NCBI RefSeq assembly: GCF_015453285.1
Contig: NZ_JADLZT010000001.1
Span: 62,001-126,000, forward strand
DNA length: 64,000 bases
Direction of reading: 5' to 3'
From: Lysobacter niastensis
GTDB taxonomy: Bacteria > Pseudomonadota > Gammaproteobacteria > Xanthomonadales > Xanthomonadaceae
Positions 36,617 through 48,261 of the stretch are shown here, in pieces. The notes beneath the pieces are model-generated. The model was not told where the DNA came from, ran no database searches, and was given only the letters and a program-made list of their open reading frames with translations. The first letter of the stretch is position 1. Every line of letters starts with the position of its first letter. A program made the translations under genes and the position numbers.

Positions 36617-37203
36617 CAGAACAGCTCCACGCTGCCGCTGGACGGTTCGCGGGCGAGGCGGCCGTAGTAGGCACGCTCGGCGTCGACGATCACATCGTTG
36701 CGCGCGGACGGCAGCCGCTTGACCAGCGTGCGTCCGGTCTGCGGGAAGAAGCAGACCTTGCGCGGGTGGATGTCGCCCAGGTCCTGCGCCATCAACGGGA
36801 TGCGCTCGGCGGCGAGGTACTCCAGCACGAAGCCGGCGTTGCGCGTGCCGATCGGATCGCTGTAGAAGCCGCTGAGCACGTTGCCCCCGCCGAACACCTT
36901 GGCCTGCAGGCGCGAGCGCCGCACGCCGCGCTTGAGCAGGTCGTTGATCAGCAGCTCCATCGCGTGCGCGCCGTAGCGCGAGCACACGTCGCTGCCGCCA
37001 CCGGGCAGCATGAAGTGGTTCATGCCTCCGACCCCGAGCAGCGGGTCGAAGAGGCATGCGGCCACGCACGAACCCAGCAACGTCACCAGCGCCAGCGGCT
37101 GGTCGGTCACGCGGTAGTCGGCAGGGAGCAGCTTGATCGCGTGGGTTTGCAGCACCGGATCGTAGTAGCTGCCCGGTTCCAGGCTGGCGGAGACGGCGTT
37201 CAT
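36616..37203 (-). CDS. cheD: Chemoreceptor glutamine deamidase CheD
   Basis: 195 residues. Catalytic Cys in [13 protein letters not shown] and His in [17 protein letters not shown] and [24 protein letters not shown] are further CheD motifs. It deamidates receptor glutamines to glutamates. The protein ends GSVELF, identical to the tail of the receptor encoded about 1.2 kb downstream but with different codons, suggesting a selected docking peptide. Both ends overlap neighbours by four bases. Confidence 0.96.
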   Translation of the reverse strand: MNAVSASLEPGSYYDPVLQTHAIKLLPADYRVTDQPLALVTLLGSCVAACLFDPLLGVGGMNHFMLPGGGSDVCSRYGAHAMELLINDLLKRGVRRSRLQAKVFGGGNVLSGFYSDPIGTRNAGFVLEYLAAERIPLMAQDLGDIHPRKVCFFPQTGRTLVKRLPSARNDVIVDAERAYYGRLAREPSSGSVELF

Positions 37204-38051
37204 CGAGGGCCTCCTGCCGCAGCGCGGTATGTGGTCCGGCCGCAGGGCATGATCAGGTCGTGGGCGTGGTTGAAGCTTTCGGAATGACCGGCGAACAGCA
37301 GGCCATGCGGCGCCAGCAGCGGCGCGATCCGGCTCAGCACCTGGTACTGGGTCGGCTTGTCGAAATAGATCATCACGTTGCGGCAGAACACCGCATCGAA
37401 GCCGCCACGCAGGCCGTAATCGTCGGCCAGCAGGTTGAGCGTGCGGAACTCGATCAGCGACTGCAGAGCCGGTTTGACGCGGCACAGGCCGGCGTTGGGG
37501 CCGCTGCCGCGCTGGAAGAACTGATGCCGCTGCTGCGGCGACAGACCGGTGATGCGCTCGACCGGGTAGATGCCGCTCGCGGCCGTGTCCAGCACGTTGG
37601 TGTCGATGTCGGTGGCGAGGATGCGCACCGGCGGCGTCATCGTGCCGAACGCCTCGCACGCGGTGATCGCGATCGAGTACGGCTCCTCGCCGGTCGACGC
37701 CGCGTTGCACCAGATGCGCAGGCCGCCGGGCGGCAGCGAGCGGAGCAGCGTCGCCAGTGCGTCGAAGTGGTGGGCCTCGCGGAAGAACGAGGTCAGGTTG
37801 GTCGTCAATGCATTGACGAAGCTCTGGCCCTCGGCCTCGGCCTCGGCTTCGGTCTCGACGTAGTCGAGGTAATCGCAGAAGCGCTCCATGCCGAGCGCGC
37901 GGACGCGGCGCGCCAGGCGGCTGTAGACCATGTCGCGCTTGTGCGGTTGCAGATGGATGCCGGCGCGCGCGTGGATCAGGCGGCAGACGCGACGGAAGTC
38001 GCGGTCGTCGAAGCTGAACTCACGTTCGTCCTGGCTGCGCGAAGTGCGCAT
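37200..38051 (-). CDS. cheR: Chemotaxis receptor methyltransferase CheR
   Basis: 283 residues. N-terminal helical domain ([31 protein letters not shown] type) and S-adenosylmethionine-binding domain ([36 protein letters not shown]). Methylates receptor glutamates; it should bind the NWQEF tail of the large receptor encoded upstream. A Glu-rich stretch EAEAEAEG near residue 70 is unusual. No own promoter is evident; a GC hairpin separates it from the receptor gene. Confidence 0.96.
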   Translation of the reverse strand: MRTSRSQDEREFSFDDRDFRRVCRLIHARAGIHLQPHKRDMVYSRLARRVRALGMERFCDYLDYVETEAEAEAEGQSFVNALTTNLTSFFREAHHFDALATLLRSLPPGGLRIWCNAASTGEEPYSIAITACEAFGTMTPPVRILATDIDTNVLDTAASGIYPVERITGLSPQQRHQFFQRGSGPNAGLCRVKPALQSLIEFRTLNLLADDYGLRGGFDAVFCRNVMIYFDKPTQYQVLSRIAPLLAPHGLLFAGHSESFNHAHDLIMPCGRTTYRAAAGGPR

Positions 38052-38121
38052 CGTCGAGGCGCTCGGCTGGGGCGGCCGATGGCCGCCTGGGAAGGGAAGT
38101 GCTGGGAAAGCGCAGGAAGAA

Positions 38122-38151
38122 GCGGCGGCACGGTGCAGCTCGTGCCGCCGC
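38122..38151 (-). terminator. Hairpin after large chemoreceptor gene
   Basis: 11-bp stem GCGGCGGCACG / CGTGCCGCCGC, eight-base loop, followed on the minus strand by TTCTTCC rather than a pure T run. Likely a partial terminator allowing some read-through into cheR. Confidence 0.55.
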
Positions 38152-38156
38152 GCGGA

Positions 38157-40820
38157 TCAGAACTCCTGCCAGTTCAGATCGCCGCCGTTGACGACTGCCT
38201 GGCCACGCGGCTTGCGGGCCGCCGGCTTGGCACGCGAGGCCTGCGCCTTGGCCGCGTGCACGGGCATCTCGATCACCGCCGATGCCGTGTGCGCCGATGT
38301 GGCCGTGGCGCCGTGGGCGAGACGGAACACCGCCACCGTCTGCACCAGCTGTTCGGCCTGCTGTTCCATGCTGCGCGCGGCCGCGGAGGCTTCCTCCACC
38401 AGTGCCGCGTTCTGCTGCGTACCTTCGTCCATCTGCGTGATGGCCTGGTTGACCTGGTCGATGCCGGCGGTCTGCTCCTGCGAGGCGGCGCTGATGTCGG
38501 CAATGATGTCGGCGACGCGCTTCACGCTCGTCACGATTTCTTCCATGGTCTTTCCGGCCTGGTCGACCAGCTCGCTGCCTTCCTCGACCTTGACGACCGA
38601 GTCGGTGATCAGCGCCTTGATCTCCTTGGCGGCGTTGGCGGAGCGCTGCGCGAGCGAGCGCACCTCGGCGGCGACCACCGCGAAGCCGCGGCCCTGTTCG
38701 CCGGCACGTGCGGCTTCGACCGCGGCGTTCAGCGCGAGAATGTTGGTCTGGAACGCGATGCCGTCGATGACGCCGATGATGTCGACGATCTTCTTCGACG
38801 AGGCGTTGATGGCGTTCATCGTCTGCACGACTTCGCCGACCACCGCGCCGCCCTGGCCGGCGACTTCGGCCGCGCCGATCGCCAACTGGTTGGCCTGGCG
38901 GGCGTTGTCGGCATTCTGTCGCACGGTCGAGGTGAGTTCTTCCATCGACGAGGCGGTTTCTTCCAGCGACGCGGCCTGCTGCTCGGTACGCTGTGAGAGG
39001 TCGCTGTTGCCGGCGGCGATCTCGGCGGCGGCGGAGCTGATCGCGTCGCTGCCCTGGCGGATCTGGCCGACGATCTGCGAGAGCTGTTCGACGGTGCGGT
39101 TGGCGTCACTGGCGAGGCGGCCGAACTGGCCCGGCAGCTCCACTTCGACGCGACGGTTGAGGTCGCCGTCGGCGACCGCGGACAGCAGTGAGCCGACTTC
39201 GTGCAGGCCGCCATCGGCCGTGGACATCAGCTGGTTGAGCGACTGCACGATGTCGCGGAACACGAACTGGAAGCGGGCGGCGTCGCCGCGCACGGTGAAG
39301 TCGCCGGCGACGGCGGCCTCGACCAGGCGCTCGATCTCGCCATTGACAGCGTTGAGGCTGGTCTTGACCGAGTCCATCGTGCGCGTCATCGCCGCCTTTT
39401 CGCCCGGTAGGCGGTCCATGTCGAGCGTCAGGTCGCCGATCGCGTAGCGCTCCATGATGCCCAGTGCCTTCTCGATCGCCGCCAGGTGCGAAGCGACCAG
39501 GCCGTTCGTATCGCTCACCATGCGGCCATAGGCGCCCGGGAACGCGCTGTCGTCCATGCGGAAGCTGATCTGGCCTTCGTCATGGCGATGGGCCATCTCG
39601 CCCTGGGCGTCGGCGAAGCCGCGCAGCGTGCGGATCGCGCGCTCCAGGCTGCGGGCGATGTCGTTCATTTCGTCGCGGGTGTGCACGCGCACCGATTCCG
39701 GGAACTCGCCGCGGGCGAGCAGGTCGGAGGCGGCTTCGACTTCCGACAACGCGGCACGGGTGCCGCGGCTGAAGCCGAGGAACAGGTAGGCAGCGATCAG
39801 CAGCACCAGCACGCAGGCGCCCATCGTCAGCGCGGTGCGCTGCTTAAGGCGGCTGATCTCGAGCTGCGCGGCCTTGTCGAGCGACATGTTGGCCGCAGCC
39901 AGCGCCGAGGCCAGCGCCAGACGCGTGGCCTGGGTACGCGCCGCCATCACCTTCACCGGCAGCACCGGCGTCTCGGCGTCCAGCACATGGGTCTGGATGG
40001 CCGAGTTCTGCTTGGCGACGGCCTCCAGCGCGGTGCGCAGCTGCTTGCCGATGGTGTCCTGCAGGGTCGGCATCTCCTTCTCGGCGTCCTTCAGCTCCAG
40101 CTCGAGGCGGCCGCGCACGAAGTCCTGCATCGTCCGCGAGATCGCCAGCCCCGTGCGGTCGTCGACCCAGATCGCGCCGTCGCCGAGCACGCGCAGGCTG
40201 ACCGAGCCCTGCTGCGAGGCGTACTGCGTCAGTGTGGGAATCCAGTCGGTGGCGGCGCGGCCCATGTAGAGCACGGCCGGGTCAGACGCCAGCTGCAGGC
40301 CGGTGCTGTTCGACAGCAGAGCCACCAGGTCACTTACCTTGACGACCGCAGCGTTGTGCGCCGCTGACGCGGCGGCCGAATCGGCATGGTCGCCGGCGGC
40401 CTTGGCCCAGGCGTCACGGGCGGCCTGCAGGCCAGCCTGCATCGGCGCCTCCGGCAGCGTCGCGCGCTGCCAGGCCGCCAGTGCGTCGAGTTGCGCTTCG
40501 GCCGACTCTGCCGCCTTGCTGATGGCCGTATCGGAGACAGTGTCCTTGCCGAAGCGGCGCAGCACCAGTTGCTCGTGTTCCTGCATCGCCAGCATCGCGC
40601 CATGCAGATGGGCCAGCCCGGCGACCGCGGAGCGCTGCGTGCGGGCCGCATCGATCTCGGCGTTGGAGCGCACCAGCAGGATGCCGGCCAGCAGGCCGCA
40701 GGTCAGCATGAAGGTGGCGCCGATCAGCATCGCTTTCTGGCCGAAGCGCAGACGCGACATCAGGTGGGTGGCGGGACGGAGCAGTTGATCCAGCAGTGGG
40801 GAGGAGGTGCGGGTAGGCAT
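38157..40820 (-). CDS. Large methyl-accepting chemotaxis protein with HAMP array
   Basis: 887 residues. First helix at about 25-45, periplasmic sensing region to about 325, second helix near 325-345, then several consecutive HAMP-like units (residues 350-560), and the signalling coil with [41 protein letters not shown]. Ends NWQEF, the CheR/CheB tether. Start ATG 40820 is preferred: the alternative TTG at 40874 lies inside the sigma-28 promoter. Confidence 0.93.
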   Translation of the reverse strand: MPTRTSSPLLDQLLRPATHLMSRLRFGQKAMLIGATFMLTCGLLAGILLVRSNAEIDAARTQRSAVAGLAHLHGAMLAMQEHEQLVLRRFGKDTVSDTAISKAAESAEAQLDALAAWQRATLPEAPMQAGLQAARDAWAKAAGDHADSAAASAAHNAAVVKVSDLVALLSNSTGLQLASDPAVLYMGRAATDWIPTLTQYASQQGSVSLRVLGDGAIWVDDRTGLAISRTMQDFVRGRLELELKDAEKEMPTLQDTIGKQLRTALEAVAKQNSAIQTHVLDAETPVLPVKVMAARTQATRLALASALAAANMSLDKAAQLEISRLKQRTALTMGACVLVLLIAAYLFLGFSRGTRAALSEVEAASDLLARGEFPESVRVHTRDEMNDIARSLERAIRTLRGFADAQGEMAHRHDEGQISFRMDDSAFPGAYGRMVSDTNGLVASHLAAIEKALGIMERYAIGDLTLDMDRLPGEKAAMTRTMDSVKTSLNAVNGEIERLVEAAVAGDFTVRGDAARFQFVFRDIVQSLNQLMSTADGGLHEVGSLLSAVADGDLNRRVEVELPGQFGRLASDANRTVEQLSQIVGQIRQGSDAISSAAAEIAAGNSDLSQRTEQQAASLEETASSMEELTSTVRQNADNARQANQLAIGAAEVAGQGGAVVGEVVQTMNAINASSKKIVDIIGVIDGIAFQTNILALNAAVEAARAGEQGRGFAVVAAEVRSLAQRSANAAKEIKALITDSVVKVEEGSELVDQAGKTMEEIVTSVKRVADIIADISAASQEQTAGIDQVNQAITQMDEGTQQNAALVEEASAAARSMEQQAEQLVQTVAVFRLAHGATATSAHTASAVIEMPVHAAKAQASRAKPAARKPRGQAVVNGGDLNWQEF

Positions 40821-40854
40821 GGCTCGCGATACGACCGGTTCGGGGACACCCGGA

Positions 40855-40881
40855 GCAACGGCGGGGCACGCCAAAACTTTA
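40855..40881 (-). promoter_or_regulatory. Sigma-28 (FliA) promoter for large chemoreceptor
   Basis: Minus strand: -35 TAAAGTTT (40881-40874, perfect), 11 bases, -10 GCCGTTGC (40862-40855). The leader to the ATG at 40820 would be about 28 bases. Confidence 0.78.
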
Positions 40882-40908
40882 GGTATTCAAGGCAGCAGGA
40901 AGCGCCCC

Positions 40909-40935
40909 TAAAGATTCGCCGGATGCGGCCGATGT
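40909..40935 (+). promoter_or_regulatory. Sigma-28 (FliA) promoter for TonB-domain gene
   Basis: Plus strand: -35 TAAAGATT (40909-40916), 11 bases, -10 GCCGATGT (40928-40935), 6 of 8 matches or better in each box. It is divergent to the receptor promoter, the two lying back to back. Confidence 0.75.
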
Positions 40936-40977
40936 CACCGCTGTCCGCCTGACATTCCCATCCCCAAGGAGTACTCC

Positions 40978-41289
40978 ATGCGTCGTTCCCTGCACGCCAT
41001 CGGCCTGGCCGCCCTGGTCCTGTCGTTCGCCACCCCGGCCCTGTCGGCCGAGCTGAAGCCGATCAAGCGCGTCGAGCCGCAGTATCCGGCTGAAGCTGCC
41101 CGCGCCGGCACCCAGGGCTTCGTCGAAGTCGAGTTCACCGTGGACGACGGCGGCAACGTCGCCAACGTCTCGGTCGTCAACGCCAAGCCCGCGCGCGTGT
41201 TCGAGCAGTCGGCCGTGAAGGCCGTCAAGCAGTGGCAGTTCGCCCCCGGCGGCGGGCGCGGCAAGGTGCGTCTGGACTTCGCGCTCTGA
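40978..41289 (+). CDS. Exported TonB C-terminal-domain protein
   Basis: 103 residues: signal peptide (cleavage after ALSA), then a bare TonB C-terminal domain (IKRVEPQYPAEAARAGTQGFVEVEFTVDDGG, KAVKQWQFAPG). It lacks the membrane anchor and Pro-rich spanner of true TonB, so it cannot transduce proton-motive energy alone. AAGGAG lies before the ATG. A sigma-28 promoter suggests co-expression with motility genes; a role at the cell envelope of the chemotaxis or flagellar apparatus is only inferred. Confidence 0.88.
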   Translation: MRRSLHAIGLAALVLSFATPALSAELKPIKRVEPQYPAEAARAGTQGFVEVEFTVDDGGNVANVSVVNAKPARVFEQSAVKAVKQWQFAPGGGRGKVRLDFAL

Positions 41290-41322
41290 TCAAGGCGCGC
41301 GAGCGGGGCGTTCTGCAGGAAG

Positions 41323-41350
41323 AAAAAGCGCGCCGATGGCGCGCTTTTTT
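41323..41350 (+). terminator. Rho-independent terminator after TonB-domain gene
   Basis: 12-bp stem AAAAAGCGCGCC / GGCGCGCTTTTT, GAT loop, six Ts. Also A-rich on the other side, so it could serve the convergent membrane-protein gene. Confidence 0.93.
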
Positions 41351-41396
41351 CTTTCGTCGATTCCATCCGCCGGGATAACCGGCACCACAGCAGCGC

Positions 41397-41678
41397 TCAG
41401 GACTTCTTCCGCTCGCGGCGTCGCAGCGCCAGCATCGCGAACGTCGTGATGAGCAGCAGAGCCGGATAGATCACCACGAGGTCGACGCGGACGTCGGCCT
41501 CCGGCGTGCGCCATTGCACGATGATTTCCCAGATCGCGTAGCCCAGCCAGAACAACGCTGCCGTGAACAGCACGGTGCCGCGGTAACGCCACCACAGCCA
41601 GGCGAACATCGCCCCGAGCAGCAGTGCGCCGAAGGCGATGCCCAGGAACAGGGTGACGGACTGTACGGCGTTGGGCAT
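41397..41678 (-). CDS. Small membrane protein, three predicted helices
   Basis: 93 residues with hydrophobic segments at about 8-28, 35-55 and 67-85 and a charged tail RRRERKKS. Start ATG 41678 (MPNAVQSV). I do not recognise a family. It stands between the TonB-domain gene and the arylsulfatase gene. Confidence 0.7.
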   Translation of the reverse strand: MPNAVQSVTLFLGIAFGALLLGAMFAWLWWRYRGTVLFTAALFWLGYAIWEIIVQWRTPEADVRVDLVVIYPALLLITTFAMLALRRRERKKS

Positions 41679-41816
41679 CGGCGTCGCACGGCGGCGGTGG
41701 GCAACGGCTCGCACAGGTGAACGCCCGGCGGGACCTTACCCGGCCAGGCGTCGACGCGTCATGCCGTCGAAACCGCGTCCGCCGTCACGTGAGTGCGGCG
41801 GGCGGGCGAGGGCGTG

Positions 41817-44162
<2,346 letters not shown>

Positions 44163-44334
44163 GGTTGTACTCCGTGGGGGACCGCGAAGTGGCCAAGCCT
44201 GTGGCAGCCGGTGTCGAGCAGGCGTGAGTGGCGAATGAGGTTCCGGCAATGCGCGTCCTTAACAGCGCGTGCGGCAGATTGCAGCGTTCCATCGCCCGCC
44301 GTGCGCGTACGGCTATTCCCCTGGAGTGAGAACC

Positions 44335-45474
44335 ATGGCGACGAAGAAGCCCGCAAGCGGGTTCGACCGGTTGCCTCGTCAGATAGAACGTTTGTCGGGC
44401 TGGTTGCTTGCCGCGCTGTTCCTGATGCCGTCGTCACAGGGAGTGGCCGCGCAGCGGTCGGGGCAGGGACCTTGGCTGATCGATGTCGAACGGTTCACCG
44501 AGCTTCCGGACGGTGTGCGCCACCCGGAAGGGCTCACCGTCGATCCTGCGACGGGTGAGTTTTTCGTCGGGACGTTCGATGCGCGCATGCCCGAGGCGGC
44601 ACGCAACAACCAACTGGTGCGTTACTCCGCGCAGGGCAAAGTGATCGCGCAGCGCAGCTTTGGGGCGACACCGCTGACCGGAGTGGCGTTCCGCGACGGG
44701 AAGGTCTACGTGCTGAATTTCGGCGCATCCAAGCTCCAGCGCCTGGACGCCAGGTTCGATGCCAAGACGCCCGTCGAGGACGTCGCCACCTTCGGCGCGT
44801 TGGATCCTGCGGCACCGACCGCGCGCCGCATCGACAATCCCGATGGCAGCCAGGATCAGATCACCTACGGCGCATCCGGCCTGCCCGCCATCAACGGCAT
44901 GGTGTTCGATCGCGCCGGCAACCTGTACGTGTCCGATTCCTTCCAGGGGGCCATCTACCGCATTGCCGGCGCTACGCGATGCGCGCCCTGCAAGGTCGAG
45001 GTGTTCTCGCGCGACGCTTTGCTGGGCACGACCGGCGCGCTTCCGTTCGGCGCCAATGGTCTGGCGTTCAGTGCCGACGAGCAGGTGCTCTACATCAACA
45101 ACGCCGGCGATGGCCGTGTGCTGCGCATGGCGATGCCCCACGGCCCGGTGAGCGTGCTGGCGGAAAGCGTGTACGGTGCCGACGGCCTGCTGTTCCACAA
45201 GGGGCTGCTGTGGGTCGCATCCAACCAGACCGACAGCATCGTCGCCCTGGACGAGAAGGGCCGGGTGCGTGCGCGAGCCGGCGCGTTCCAGGGCATCGAT
45301 GCCGATGGTGCGCCGCGCGGCCTGTCGTTCCCGGCGGCCACCGCGGTGCAGGGCGACTGGATGCTGGTGATCAACCTGGCGCTCCCCATCACCGCGGCCG
45401 TGGGCGATGAATGGGAAGAGGACGTTACCCGCTGGACGGTGTCGCGCTTCCGTATCCCGGATGCAGCCAGATAG
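44335..45474 (+). CDS. SMP-30/gluconolactonase-like beta-propeller protein
   Basis: 379 residues. A hydrophobic stretch (LSGWLLAALFLMPSSQGVAA) after about 20 residues is a signal peptide or anchor; the rest is a six-bladed propeller of SMP-30/strictosidine-synthase type (PEGLTVDPATGEFFVGTFDA, GMVFDRAGNLYVSDSFQGAIYRI, ANGLAFSADEQVLYINNAGD). Such proteins are lactonases or esterases; substrate unknown. GGAG lies nine bases before the ATG. The divergent arrangement with the sulfatase suggests joint control. Confidence 0.85.
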   Translation: MATKKPASGFDRLPRQIERLSGWLLAALFLMPSSQGVAAQRSGQGPWLIDVERFTELPDGVRHPEGLTVDPATGEFFVGTFDARMPEAARNNQLVRYSAQGKVIAQRSFGATPLTGVAFRDGKVYVLNFGASKLQRLDARFDAKTPVEDVATFGALDPAAPTARRIDNPDGSQDQITYGASGLPAINGMVFDRAGNLYVSDSFQGAIYRIAGATRCAPCKVEVFSRDALLGTTGALPFGANGLAFSADEQVLYINNAGDGRVLRMAMPHGPVSVLAESVYGADGLLFHKGLLWVASNQTDSIVALDEKGRVRARAGAFQGIDADGAPRGLSFPAATAVQGDWMLVINLALPITAAVGDEWEEDVTRWTVSRFRIPDAAR

Positions 45475-45678
45475 CTGGGCAAACGGGATGGGGCTGTGTT
45501 CGCGTGCGGCGCAATGCGGGTCGCACTGTCTGGCTTCGTGTGCGTCGCCGACCGGTCGTCGCAACGTTCGCACCACTACGAAATCCTAACGCAGGCCTTC
45601 CCCCACCTGGCGTTATGCTGGCAGGCAAGACGCGTGGCAGATGCGGGACCAGGGTCCCGGACCTTTCTACACATCCGC

Positions 45679-45713
45679 AACGGCGGCCCTGCTTTACAGT
45701 GGCCGCCGTTTTT
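45679..45713 (+). terminator. Rho-independent terminator before rimB-like gene
   Basis: 10-bp stem AACGGCGGCC / GGCCGCCGTT with a 12-base loop and five Ts. It lies about 205 bases after the SMP-30-like gene; the intervening 45475-45678 shows nothing else I can support. Confidence 0.85.
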
Positions 45714-45746
45714 GCCCGTCGGCGGGCGTAACTCCTGGGAGGCGCG

Positions 45747-46211
45747 ATGGCAACGAGGATCGTGCTGGGTTGGCGTGAATGGGTGGCCTTGCCCGAACTG
45801 GGCGTGGCGCGCCTTCGCGCCAAGGTGGACAGCGGGGCGCGCAGTTCGGCGCTGCATGTGGACTCGCAATGGACGTTCTACGAGCGCGGTGCGCCGTGGG
45901 TCGGCTTTCGCCTCAGTCCCGGGCATGGCGCCGGCATCGTCGAGACGGCGGCGCCAGTGTTCGACGAACGCGAGGTCACCGATTCCGGTGGTCATGTCAC
46001 GCGCCGGGTGTTCGTGCACACCACGCTGATGCTGGCCGGGGTGGAGCGCGAGATTGAAATCAATCTGTCCGACCGGCGCGGCATGCTGTTCCCGTTGTTG
46101 TTGGGACGCACCGCGCTGGCCCGCGTGTTCACGGTCGATCCGGCGCGCTCCTTCCTCCATGGCCGCCATCCGCTCGGCTTCGCCGCCGTGCCACTAGAAT
46201 CCTGGCAATGA
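45747..46211 (+). CDS. RimB-like retropepsin-fold protease (DUF785)
   Basis: 154 residues. Contains the aspartic-protease-like motif [11 protein letters not shown] near residue 28 and the second conserved segment [15 protein letters not shown]. Often labelled ATP-dependent zinc protease, but the motif is of retropepsin type; in Pseudomonas RimB trims glutamate tails added to ribosomal protein S6 by RimK. TGGGAGG precedes the ATG. The stop overlaps rimK by four bases, supporting the functional pair. Confidence 0.88.
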   Translation: MATRIVLGWREWVALPELGVARLRAKVDSGARSSALHVDSQWTFYERGAPWVGFRLSPGHGAGIVETAAPVFDEREVTDSGGHVTRRVFVHTTLMLAGVEREIEINLSDRRGMLFPLLLGRTALARVFTVDPARSFLHGRHPLGFAAVPLESWQ

Positions 46212-47137
46212 AACTCGCCGTCCTCTCCCGCAACAGTAAACTCTATTCCACCCGCCGCCTGATCGAAGCCGCGCGCGACCATGGCCACAGCGTGCGCGTG
46301 CTGGATCCGCTGCGCTGTTACATGCGCATCTCCAGCGACGGCTTCGCCATGCATTACAAGGGCGTGCCGATGTCGGGCTACCACGCGGTCATCCCGCGCA
46401 TCGGTGCCTCGATCACCCGCTACGGTTCTGCGGTGCTGCGCCAGTTCGAGTTGATGGGCTGCTACACGCCCAATCCGTCCGACGCGGTGCTGCGTGCGCG
46501 CGACAAGCTGCGTTGCCACCAGTTGCTGGCCGCCGAACGCATCGGTCTGCCGGTCACCGTGTTCGGCGACAACCCCGACGACACCCATGACCTGCTGGAC
46601 ATGCTCGGCCCGCCGCCGCATGTGATCAAACTGAACGAGGGCACGCAGGGCGCGGGCGTGATGCTGACCGAGAAAATCTCCGCCTCGCGCGGTGTCATCG
46701 AGGCGCTCCGCGGCCTGTACGCCAACTTCCTGGTGCAGGAGTTCATCGACGAGGCCAAGGGTGCGGACGTGCGCTGCTTCGTCGTCGGAGGGCGCGTGGT
46801 CGCGGCGATGCGCCGCCAGGCACCGAAGGGCGACTTCCGCTCCAACCTCCATCGCGGCGGCACTGCCAAGGGTGTGCGCGCGAGCGCTGCCGAGCAGGAG
46901 GTCGCGGTCCGTGCCGCGCAGGTGCTGGGCCTCGGCATCGCCGGTGTCGACCTGATCCGTTCCGATCGCGGTCCGCTGGTGTTGGAGGTCAACGCATCGC
47001 CGGGCCTGGAGGGAATCGAGGAGGCCAGCGGGGTGGATGTGGCCGGCGAGATCGTCCGCTATGTCGCCCAGCACGTCCGCCGGCCCACCCGTCAGGCGGG
47101 GGCTCCGTCGTTGATCAGGCAAGTTAGCCGCAATTAA
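46208..47137 (+). CDS. rimK: Ribosomal protein S6--L-glutamate ligase RimK
   Basis: 309-residue ATP-grasp ligase that adds glutamate residues to the C-terminus of S6. Motifs: [17 protein letters not shown]-grasp lysines in [29 protein letters not shown], and metal-binding [15 protein letters not shown]. Full length. Besides coupling to rimB, a TAGAAT box (46195-46200) ends seven bases before the ATG, so a leaderless transcript is possible. 3' end touches the start of the repeat array. Confidence 0.96.
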   Translation: MKLAVLSRNSKLYSTRRLIEAARDHGHSVRVLDPLRCYMRISSDGFAMHYKGVPMSGYHAVIPRIGASITRYGSAVLRQFELMGCYTPNPSDAVLRARDKLRCHQLLAAERIGLPVTVFGDNPDDTHDLLDMLGPPPHVIKLNEGTQGAGVMLTEKISASRGVIEALRGLYANFLVQEFIDEAKGADVRCFVVGGRVVAAMRRQAPKGDFRSNLHRGGTAKGVRASAAEQEVAVRAAQVLGLGIAGVDLIRSDRGPLVLEVNASPGLEGIEEASGVDVAGEIVRYVAQHVRRPTRQAGAPSLIRQVSRN

Positions 47138-47235
47138 CGGAAGTTTGTGGCTGATTGACGCTATTTCCCGCAGATTGACGCCGAAGGGCCAGAGGGCGGG
47201 GCCCATTTAACGTCAATTTAACGCCGGGATTTAAC
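47133..47235. promoter_or_regulatory. Array of ATT(T)AACG/ATTGACG repeats
   Basis: Copies start at 47133 (ATTAACG), 47154 and 47174 (ATTGACG), 47205 and 47216 (ATTTAACG) and 47229 (ATTTAAC). Spacings 21, 20, 31, 11 and 13 are close to whole helical turns, as expected for cooperative binding by an OmpR-type regulator. The adjacent response regulator is the obvious candidate. Confidence 0.55.
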
Positions 47236-47269
47236 AACGGCTTAATCGATTTCGGCGTAGCTTAGACCT

Positions 47270-47386
47270 CGCCGCAGCACTGCCACTTCCAAGTTCAGTC
47301 GATCCTGGTCGGAAGCAGCACTACGGTAATCGGGGCAATACCTTTTTGGCCCAGGCGCGGTGGCCCCGCGCTTGGGCCTTTGTTTT
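47270..47386 (+). ncRNA. Candidate small RNA between rimK and the response regulator
   Basis: The 47138-47576 gap (439 bases) has no coding frame I accept. A -10-like TAGCTT (47258-47263) follows the repeat array, then about 75 bases, then a strong terminator: GGCCCAGGCGCGG (47348-47360) pairing CCGCGCTTGGGCC (47366-47378) with one mismatch and the tail TTTGTTTT. The terminator is over 200 bases from rimK, which makes a separate short transcript plausible. No sequence homology is claimed. Confidence 0.4.
47348..47386 (+). terminator. Rho-independent terminator in rimK-regulator gap
   Basis: 13-bp stem with one mismatch, five-base loop, T-rich tail TTTGTTTT. Confidence 0.85.
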
Positions 47387-47478
47387 GTGTGCGCTTCGTG
47401 CGCGGCGAATGTCGAGCGCCGCCACCGTCGCGCGTTGCGCGTCATGACGCCGCATGGACGGCATGGCGACGACATTCG

Positions 47479-47504
47479 TCTTAACGTTTAGTCTTAACGT
47501 TTGG
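47479..47504. promoter_or_regulatory. Tandem 13-base repeat upstream of response regulator
   Basis: GTCTTAACGTTT at 47479-47490 and again at 47492-47503, period 13, 73 bases before the regulator ATG. It shares the TTAACG core with the array at 47133-47235, consistent with autoregulation. Confidence 0.6.
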
Positions 47505-47576
47505 TCCGCACGCTGGAGTCGCCTTCGGAACCTCGCCGCCGCCGGCGGGTCGAAGGCCCACAATCAGGAAGGTCCC

Positions 47577-48257
47577 ATGCGCATTCTCGTCATCGAAGAC
47601 AACCAGGACATCGCCGCCAACCTCGGGGACTTCCTCGAAGACCGCGGCCACACCGTCGATTTCGCCGCCGACGGCATCACCGGCCTGCACCTGGCCGTGG
47701 TGCATGACTTCGATGCGATCGTGCTCGACCTGAACCTGCCGGGCCTGGACGGACTGGAGGTCTGCCGCAAGCTGCGCAACGAAGCGCGCAAGCAGACGCC
47801 GGTGCTGATGCTGACTGCGCGCGACAGCCTGGATAACAAGCTGGCCGGATTCGATTCCGGCGCCGACGACTATCTGATCAAGCCGTTCGCGCTGCAGGAA
47901 GTGGAAGTCCGCCTCAACGCGCTCTCGCGCCGCGGCCGCGGCGTGCAGACGCGCGTGCTGACTGCGGGCGACCTGGAGTACAACCTCGACACGCTGGAAG
48001 TGCGCCGCCAGGGCAAGCTGCTCCAGCTCAACCCGACCGCGCTGAAGATCCTGCAGGCGCTGATGGAAGCCGCGCCCGCCGTCGTCACCCGCCAGGAACT
48101 TGAAACCCGCGTGTGGGGAGAGGAACTGCCGGACTCCGACAGCCTGCGTGTCCACATCCACGGCCTGCGTGCAGTGGTGGACAAACCTTTCGACGTGCCG
48201 CTGATCCAGACCCGCCATGGCATCGGTTACCGCATCGCCGCTCCCGACCACGGATAA
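47577..48257 (+). CDS. OmpR/PhoB-type response regulator
   Basis: 226 residues. Receiver domain with acidic pair (VIEDNQD), phospho-Asp in AIVLDLNLPGLDG and Lys in YLIKPFA; winged-helix DNA-binding domain from about 130 (TALKILQALMEAAPAVVTRQELETRVWG, HIHGLRAVVDKPF, TRHGIGYRI). Start ATG 47577, the canonical MRILVIEDN. Four bases separate it from the kinase. Likely binds the TTAACG repeats upstream. I cannot assign it to a named system with confidence. Confidence 0.94.
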   Translation: MRILVIEDNQDIAANLGDFLEDRGHTVDFAADGITGLHLAVVHDFDAIVLDLNLPGLDGLEVCRKLRNEARKQTPVLMLTARDSLDNKLAGFDSGADDYLIKPFALQEVEVRLNALSRRGRGVQTRVLTAGDLEYNLDTLEVRRQGKLLQLNPTALKILQALMEAAPAVVTRQELETRVWGEELPDSDSLRVHIHGLRAVVDKPFDVPLIQTRHGIGYRIAAPDHG

Positions 48258-48261
48258 GCGG

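Noticed and set aside
40821-40874. TTG start for the large chemoreceptor
   Set aside because: The TTG lies inside the -35 region of the sigma-28 promoter, so it would not be transcribed from it.
47242-47563. Small minus-strand open frames in the rimK-regulator gap
   Set aside because: No ribosome sites, no recognisable domains, and they overlap a terminator and repeats.
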